Positions 57,776 through 64,000 of a stretch of 64,000 nucleotides of DNA are shown here, piece by piece. The notes under the pieces were generated by a model, which saw nothing but the letters and a program-made list of their open reading frames with translations, had not been told where the DNA came from and did no database searches. The DNA comes from Cephalopachus bancanus (taxonomy: Eukaryota; Chordata; Mammalia; Primates; Tarsiidae), in assembly GCA_027257055.1 (NCBI GenBank), contig JAPVLO010000521.1, forward strand, positions 124,001 to 188,000, written 5' to 3'. The position numbers and the translations under genes were made by a program. Position 1 is the first letter of the stretch. Each line of letters begins with the position of its first letter.

Positions 57776-58214
57776 TTCTGCAAGAGACTTGTTCCACATT
57801 TGCAATTCACAAACTCAGACATTTGCAACTCACAAACTCGTATGACTTTGGCCAGCCAAAGGGTAATCTTTGATCTTCAGCCTTGACAAGGAACCTAAAA
57901 GTTTACTAGAGATTATTATGCTAAACCATAAATGATTGGGTTGTCCTGATCTTGTATCTGAAGGAGATTTGCCTAGGGGGATGGGATAGGCTGCTGTTTG
58001 TCCTGCAGTAGAATGTCTGAATGCTTTCTAATGGTTATGCTGAGGCAAAAAGACTAAAACCTTTCGGGATGTAATGCCAAAATGGAATTATTTAATGGAA
58101 TAACCTTAAACTGCAGCACAGTTGTTTGATGTTGCCTAATTCTGTCACATTCTCTTAACATTACCTATCTTGCTCTCTAATCAAGGACTGAAGGGTTTCT
58201 CAGAGGTAGCTATT
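57776..58214. other. Spacer between the inverted LTR-like arms
   Basis: It contains a 21-bp direct repeat (CATTTGCAATTCACAAACTC and CATTTGCAACTCACAAACTC, 57798-57839). No coding potential recognised. Confidence 0.5.
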
Positions 58215-58553
58215 GATAGTTATTTTACAACCCCTCCCCAGCTTGTGACCTTTGTGACACAGACCCCATCAACATGGCAATAGTCATGTGACTGGCCCAT
58301 CCATCTGCCTGTCATCCACCATCTAATGTCATTACCGGTGCTTACCTGGCCCTTTTGAGATGATGTGAAAAAGACTACCACCCAAACACCTTGATGACCT
58401 GCCCCTATCAAAGGGAAAGTTTAAAAGTATTCAACCTCGAGCAGCCATTTGCCTTTGCTTTGCTAAACTCTGGTCTGGTCACATGACCCTTTGAGCTATA
58501 GTGACCACATTTTCTGGTTTGGACCCCCTCCTCTACCTTGGGGAAGTGAATCT

Positions 58554-58608
<55 letters not shown>

Positions 58609-58736
58609 ATTTACATTCTAAATAAATTACATTTTCCCATCTAACTTCTTTGCATCTTTTGCCTGGCACCAGATCAAAGACATTCCTGCCATGTCTAACA
58701 TTTTGGAGGCCCTACTGTGATTTTGATACCTAACAA
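58215..58736 (+). mobile_element. LTR-like arm, plus orientation (right half of an inverted pair)
   Basis: It holds a (CT)n tract, then CTAAATAAATTACATTTTCC with a poly(A)-like AATAAA, and ends CATGTCTAACA. The next bases TTTTGGAGGCCC look like the start of a retroviral primer-binding region, but I cannot assign the tRNA. The family is not named. Confidence 0.62.
58559..58608 (+). repeat. (CT)n microsatellite
   Basis: About 24 CT units within the LTR-like arm. Confidence 0.97.
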
Positions 58737-58739
58737 CAT

Positions 58740-59190
58740 TTATCTATCCTCTCTAAAATCGGTCACATATAGAAGTTCATTTACATATCAACAAACCTAG
58801 AGTCTTTCCTCCTGCCCTCTTATCTCAGCAAAACATCTCCTCTACTAATTTCAAAAATTCTTTAGCTAGAAACTACAAATTACCAGTCAAGAAATCTTTG
58901 AATCCCATCTATGACCTACAACCCCCTCCCCCCACCCACTTAGAAATGTTCCTCCTCTGCAGACCAAACCAATGAAAATCTCACATGGATTGATTTATAG
59001 TTTTTGTAACTTCTGCTGCCCTAAAGGTGTGTATAACCAAGCCACAATCAACCATGATGTGGGCACATGTTCTCAGAACCTCCTGGGGACATATGTCACG
59101 GGTCTAGGTCCTCAAGTTTGGTTCAAAATAAACCATCTTAAAATATTTGACAGAGTTTGTATCTTTTCATCAACAATCATCTGGATGATA
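58740..59190 (+). mobile_element. Possible ERV1-type LTR remnant
   Basis: AAGTTTGGTTCAAAATAAAC, CATCTTAAAATATTTGACAG and AGTTTGTATCTTTTCATCAA is the common R/U5 wording of several old class I LTRs. The left limit is uncertain. Confidence 0.5.
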
Positions 59191-60038
59191 ACATCTAATA
59201 GAGTCTCACCACCCAGCTTGAACATTAAAGTCTGTGATTGTTTGTCATGTAATCGAAGCCCTCTGCTTTAAGCTATGAGTTAAGAACACAGGCAGATTGA
59301 GTACATAAATTATACACCAAGTTTTTACAACTGCATCAGAAAAATGGAATAGAGTATATATCACATTTGAAAAGATCATTATGATAGCTATTATTCAAAG
59401 GGATAATTTCCTAACGTGTCCAATGAGTTATGGTATTTAGTTTAAAAAAGGCTTTCAAGGAGTTCAGGTAGTTGTACTATCAGGCCTGACTCAAGAGAAT
59501 GTGGAGGGGCAGCCAGCAACCTATTCATGTTGTAAATGGTGTTTCAATTTCAGTAAAATATTATGCCAACATTAATTTAATGTTGTTAATTTGAATTTTA
59601 CTGGTTTTGCAATTTGTTTGTAATTAGTGCATTTATTTTGGTTTTAAAATTGAATAAGAACAGCAACATAAGGACTACATAACTAGTTTTATGTTCATAC
59701 ATGTTTAGGTAATATTATTATAAACACAATTGAAGTTAGCATCTGGAAACCAGTGAGAGATTTCTTTTTCTTTTTAAAAAGGTTTGTAAGGCACTTGAAT
59801 TTGAGAAACCATGATGCTGCATTATACAGCAGCACATTTGCATTTCCATCCCAGAGAATTTAAGTATTTTAAGGGTGATTCAAATGCAATCATTGATAAC
59901 TACATAGATTTATATATTCATATGTATTTGTATTTATGTAAAGTATATATGTTTGCATGTACACACACTCATAAATTCTACATAGTGCTTTGAGCTCCTA
60001 GAAGATACATTATGTTTATTTATTTTTTATTTTATTAT
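59191..60038. other. AT-rich unique DNA
   Basis: Nothing recognised. Confidence 0.4.
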
Positions 60039-60039
60039 T

Positions 60040-60320
60040 ATAATTTTTTAGAGACAGGGTCTTGCTCTGTTGTCCAGGTTGGAGTGCAGTGGCATGAACA
60101 TGGCTCACCGTAGTCTTGACCTCTTGGGCTGAAGCAATCCTCCTACCTCAGCTTCCCTACCTAGCTGAGACTATAGGCATGTGCCACCACAACTGGTTAA
60201 TTTTTTTGTCTTTTGTAGAAACTGGTCTGCTTTGTTGCCTAGGCTAGTCTTGAATTTCTGGCCTTAAGCAATCCTCCCACCTCGGCACACAATGTTGAGA
60301 TTACAGGCGTGTGCCTGGCC
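60040..60320 (-). repeat. Old AluJ-like dimer
   Basis: TTTTTTAGAGACAGGGTCTT to GATTACAGGCGTGTGCCTGG, well diverged. Confidence 0.88.
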
Positions 60321-61175
60321 CATTATGTATTTTTGCAATAAAAGTTATAACACCGTGAGGCTAACCTTGGCCCAGGACTAAGCCCGTGCAGTGAGGTATG
60401 TTAATGGAGTGGAGTTACTGTTAACCCATTAGGGTTTCATGCTTTGTGTCTGCATTTCTCTCCTTCAGATTTCCTAGCTAAATGCAGGCACCAGGACAGA
60501 CCCTCAGTCTGTCTGCTGTGGTAGAGAGAACTAGGCAACACTTAATGTTTCACAGGCTCATTGAAACTGTTAGGCTCTGAGTGATGGGAACCTGGAAGGT
60601 GCCCAAATGTCTGTCATTTTGTTGGGGAGATGCCTGGTACCAAGTCTTGAAAAGCAAGAAAAAGCCTCCTCCATCTGATCCTTTAAATTGAACTTCTTAC
60701 CCTGGGGAGGACTCCAGAAGCTGAGGCTGGGGTGGGGAGTTTGTGGGGTGAGGGGCGAGGAAAAAAGGCCTCTCCATAGGAGGAGAGCAAACTGAAAGTT
60801 GCTGAGGGAGGGGTGTGCCTCAAGACAGTTTGTAAATCCACTTCCTTTACCATAACAAGAATAAATCCCGCTGTTGAAGTTTTCCCTTCTTGTTGCAAAG
60901 GGAATGTCTTTTGTCTAATCCATTTTAGCCCTTAATACTTGACCTGGATCATTCCTGTTGGCTAGATTACACAGCATTCATGCTGATTTTAAACTGGCCT
61001 GGGGAGGTGTGGGGCTGGTTTGCCTCATTTGTGTGAGAATTTCAAGAGGAATCGACATCTTTTCCTAGACCATTTTTACCCTGAAAAGCAAACTGCCTTT
61101 TTATATTTAAATGAATAATCATAATGAGAGTCCTTAAACAGATTTTGGTATGTTCTGTGAGTGTATGTATAGTGT
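60321..61175. other. Unique DNA
   Basis: Nothing recognised. A minus frame at 60683-60898 lacks known motifs. Confidence 0.4.
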
Positions 61176-61177
61176 AG

Positions 61178-61530
61178 CTGCCCATCAAAAGTGAACTGGA
61201 TAAAGAAAATGTGGTACATTTACATGATGGAACATTATGCAGCCATAAAGAAAAACAAAATTATGAACTTTGCAGCAACTTGGATGGATTTAGAGTCTAT
61301 AATACTCAGGAATGTAGCACAGAAACAAAGATCTGAGTATTACCCATATTCACTCATAAGCTGAACCTGAACATTTAAATAATACTGTAAGAAAGGGATT
61401 GGCAGTGGGGCGGGGGGCACATAACATCAACAAGGTTACCATAACTTTACCTGTACAATGACCAACTATGTACCTAACCCTGAATTGTACCCCACATCTT
61501 TAAAATAAAAAATAAGGAGAAAAAAAAAGT
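61178..61530 (+). mobile_element. L1 3'-end fragment
   Basis: GCTGCCCATCAAAAGTGAAC, TGCAGCAACTTGGATGGATT, and TTGTACCCCACATCTTTAAA with an A-rich end. Confidence 0.92.
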
Positions 61531-61606
61531 CTGACTCACTTACAATGAGGTAAGAGACAGATTTTCATCATGTAGTGTGTCCTATCTTCAAGTAAAAATC
61601 AAGAAC

Positions 61607-61890
61607 CGGCCAGGTACAGTGACTCTCACTTGTAATCCCAGCACTTTGGATGGCAGAGGCAGGAGGATCACTTGAGACTAAGAATTCCAGACCATCCTAG
61701 TGAGACCTCATCTCTACAAAAATAAAAAAAATTAGCCAGGTGTGGTGGTGCATTCCTATAATCCCAGCTACTCAGGAGGCTGAAGAGGAAGGATCACCTG
61801 AGCCCAGGAGGTTGAGGCTGCAGGAAGCCAGGATTACCACTGCACTCCAGCCTGGGTGACAGACGGAGAACCGATTCAAAAAAAAAAAGA
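61607..61890 (+). repeat. AluJ-like dimer
   Basis: GGCCAGGTACAGTGACTCTC to AGCCTGGGTGACAGACGG plus A run. Confidence 0.94.
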
Positions 61891-62555
61891 ACAACGAGTA
61901 ACCATTTTCTTCTTTTTGAAAAAGCAGGCTATTGTTGAGAGGACAGAAAAGCTCCCACAGCAGGAGGGGACCCGAAGAGATAGCCCCGGTACCATTTCCT
62001 TTCCAAGGCCCCACATCAACTATGGATGCAAGTGAAATTTTTCCAGCAGTAGAGGACATTTAGCTCCTCAATCTGGGTCTTAGTGTCATCTCTTTTTCAA
62101 GGGGATCTGATCATTGAATACGAAAGAGAAAAAAAGAAATCAAAGCCCTCTATAAACCACAGCCCTGTTTCTTTGTCTCTGAAAGGCTTTCAGCTTCATC
62201 TCTTGCAAGAATTTTCAAAGTAGGTGACAAGTGAAGGTGAGGAGCCTTCAGAGCAAGCCTTGAAAGGGTCATTTGCTAATTAGGTATCTTTCTAGGCAAC
62301 TGGCTACTAACAATACTCATTGTTCCTCAAATCCTTTCTCAGAAAACCTGAACAAATGACTGAGCTGGGAGGATGGGAGATGGAGCAGGCTGCAATCATC
62401 AGTGGGACTTGCAAGTACCCTCTGGTCCTGAAGGAGCACAGACTTCGGCTCCTCCTCACCAGCCAGATGTTGTGCAGGAATGACCAGAAAATGGGCCCAG
62501 TCAAAACGACAGGAAATGAGCATTGGATACTTATGTTAAAAATGTGTCAACCCTC
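61891..62555. other. Unique DNA
   Basis: Overlapping frames at 62307-62649 on both strands show no recognised domain. Confidence 0.4.
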
Positions 62556-62557
62556 TA

Positions 62558-62845
62558 GCCAGGCACAGTGGCTCACACTTGTAATCCCAGTACTTTGGGA
62601 GGCCAAGGCACTTGAGCCAAGGAGTTCAAAACCAGCTTGGGCAACATAGTGAGACCCGTCTCTACAAAAAAAAAAAAAAATCAGCAAACCCTGGTGGTGC
62701 ATGCCTGTAGTCCCAGAGGCAGGGAGGCTGAGGCAGTAAGATCATTTGAGTCCAGGAGGTCAAGGCTGTGGTGGGTTGTGATAGTGCTGCTGCACTCTAG
62801 CCTGGGTGACAGAGTGAGACCCTGATTTAAAAAAAAAAAAGGTCA
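62558..62845 (+). repeat. AluJ-like dimer
   Basis: AGCCAGGCACAGTGGCTCAC to GAGTGAGACCCTGATTT plus A run. Confidence 0.94.
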
Positions 62846-63085
62846 TCTATCAAATGGGCCATCAGCCCTACTGCAAGACAGGCTGGCTCCCTTCCACTTA
62901 TGCAGGCTGAAACGCTCAGGCATGAGCTGAAGCTTCAGTCCACAGATGGAATTTCTTTTTCTTAAAAGAAGCCTTGGTTCTGCTTTTAAGGTCTTTCAAC
63001 TGATTTACTCAGATCCACCTAGATTATTTCTCAAGCCACAAGCCTCTTCAGGAGCTTGGGACTTTGTAAAGTCTTAAAAGTAGGT

Positions 63086-63382
63086 TTGGCGGGGCTTGGA
63101 GCCTCAGCCTGTAAACCCAGCACTTTGGGAGGCCGAGGCAAGTGGATTGCCTGAACTCGCGGGTTCAAGACCCACCTGGGCAACTTGACGAGACCTCGTC
63201 TCTACAATAAATTTTAAAAAATTAGCCGGGCGTGGTAGCGTGCGCCTGTAGTTCCAGTTACTTGGAAGGAGGCGGAAGGATCACCGGAGTCCAGCAGGTC
63301 GAGGCTGTGGTGTCTGGGAGCGTGACACTGCACTCCAGTCTGGGCGACAGAGTGAGACTCCAACTCAAAAAAAAAAAAAAAA
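63086..63382 (+). repeat. Alu, lineage-specific type
   Basis: GGCGGGGCTTGGAGCCTCAG to GTGAGACTCCAACTC plus A run. Confidence 0.94.
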
Positions 63383-63544
63383 AGTAAGTTTATGAGTAAC
63401 CAAAGAATTGATGTTGAGATTACATTGGGTGCCCCTCCCCACTCCACCAAAGATGCAAAACTATCATTTGTTTTGTCACCAATAACCACATCAAATAACA
63501 AATGTAGAACATACCAATTTTTCTTTTTATGCTTTCTTCATTTA

Positions 63545-63832
63545 TTTAGTCCGAGTCTCACTCTGTCGCCCAGGCTGGAGTGCAGTGGCATGCTTAGGGC
63601 CACTGCCGCCTCAACCTGCTGGGCTCAGGTGATCCTTCTGCCCCAGTCTTACAAGTAGCTGGAACAACAGGCACATACTACCATTGCCAACTTATTTTTT
63701 GATTTATTGTAGAGACGAGGTCTCACCAAGTTGCCAAGGCTGGTCTCGATCGAACCCCTGAGTTCAGGCAATCCTTCGCCTTCACCTCCCAAAATGCTGG
63801 GATTACAGCCTTGAGCCACCTATGAGAATTCA
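63545..63832 (-). repeat. Alu, lineage-specific type
   Basis: TTAGTCCGAGTCTCACTCTG to GATTACAGCCTTGAGCCACC, with TTTATTGTAGAGACGAGG in the linker. Confidence 0.93.
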
Positions 63833-64000
63833 AATTGCTTATTGATGTCATATTAATTCATCTATTCCCATAATGTTTTTCATCTCAGTCTTTCACACTG
63901 GCAGGCAGAATATAATGTTGCTTGTAGGAGACAGGAAAAATCTGAAGTGATTCTGAGAGATGATGAGGTTCAAGACATACTACCTCCAAATATGGCACTG

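Overview
This window looks like nuclear genomic DNA from a haplorrhine primate, most likely a tarsier. Three signs support this. (1) It holds a vertebrate mitochondrial segment with the mammalian gene order. (2) Ordinary AluJ-like dimers coexist with many copies of a distinctive Alu subfamily, marked by CTACAATAAATC in the left arm and an ACTCCAACTC end. That subfamily is neither the usual human type nor the strepsirrhine type I recognise. (3) There are many copies of a lineage-specific L1 whose 3' end carries motifs such as GTACCCCAC plus ATAAAAA. The species call is inference. The window contains no intact single-copy host protein-coding gene that I can support.

Layout. 1-5295 is a large nuclear copy of mitochondrial DNA (NUMT): ND6 (partial), tRNA-Glu, cytochrome b, tRNA-Thr, tRNA-Pro, control region, tRNA-Phe, 12S rRNA, tRNA-Val and a 16S rRNA cut off at its 3' side. 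Its left end lies outside the window. 5296-6670 is nuclear flank with a MIR. 6671-9610 is a 5'-truncated L1. 11.0-16.7 kb holds older L1 pieces, an Alu and an FBXO9 processed pseudogene on the minus strand. That pseudogene is split by a 942-bp ERVK-like LTR and has lost its F-box. 17.5-20.2 kb holds a three-monomer Alu, a second Alu and an L2. 20251-26190 is a near full-length L1 with an open ORF1 and a broken ORF2. 26-36 kb mixes microsatellites, MIR, L2, MER5A and Alu copies with two solitary LTRs, one of which sits inside an L1 fragment. 36-44 kb has an L2 split by nested L1s, an old L1, a mariner fossil, Alu copies and CTTT/GAAA tracts. 44-48.7 kb is an old L1 interrupted by an Alu and by an RGS7BP processed pseudogene with a 19-bp target-site duplication. 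48.7-55.9 kb has L1 fragments, a third solitary LTR, MaLR LTRs and a mariner-type transposon. 56-59.2 kb has an inverted pair of LTR-like arms. 60-64 kb is mainly Alu copies and one L1 3' end.

How it fits together. This is a retrotransposition-dominated intergenic (or intronic) region. L1 machinery explains the L1s, the Alus and both processed pseudogenes, and target-site duplications are visible for many of them. Endogenous retrovirus LTRs and DNA transposon fossils are laid over these. The nesting gives a relative order: L2 and old L1 first, then processed genes, then lineage-specific L1/Alu and ERVK-like LTRs. I found no convincing new gene system. The most unusual items are the NUMT with a full-length open cytochrome b, a perfect 50-bp inverted repeat 2.8 kb apart, the Alu scar replacing the F-box region of FBXO9, and related ERVK-like LTRs at two sites.
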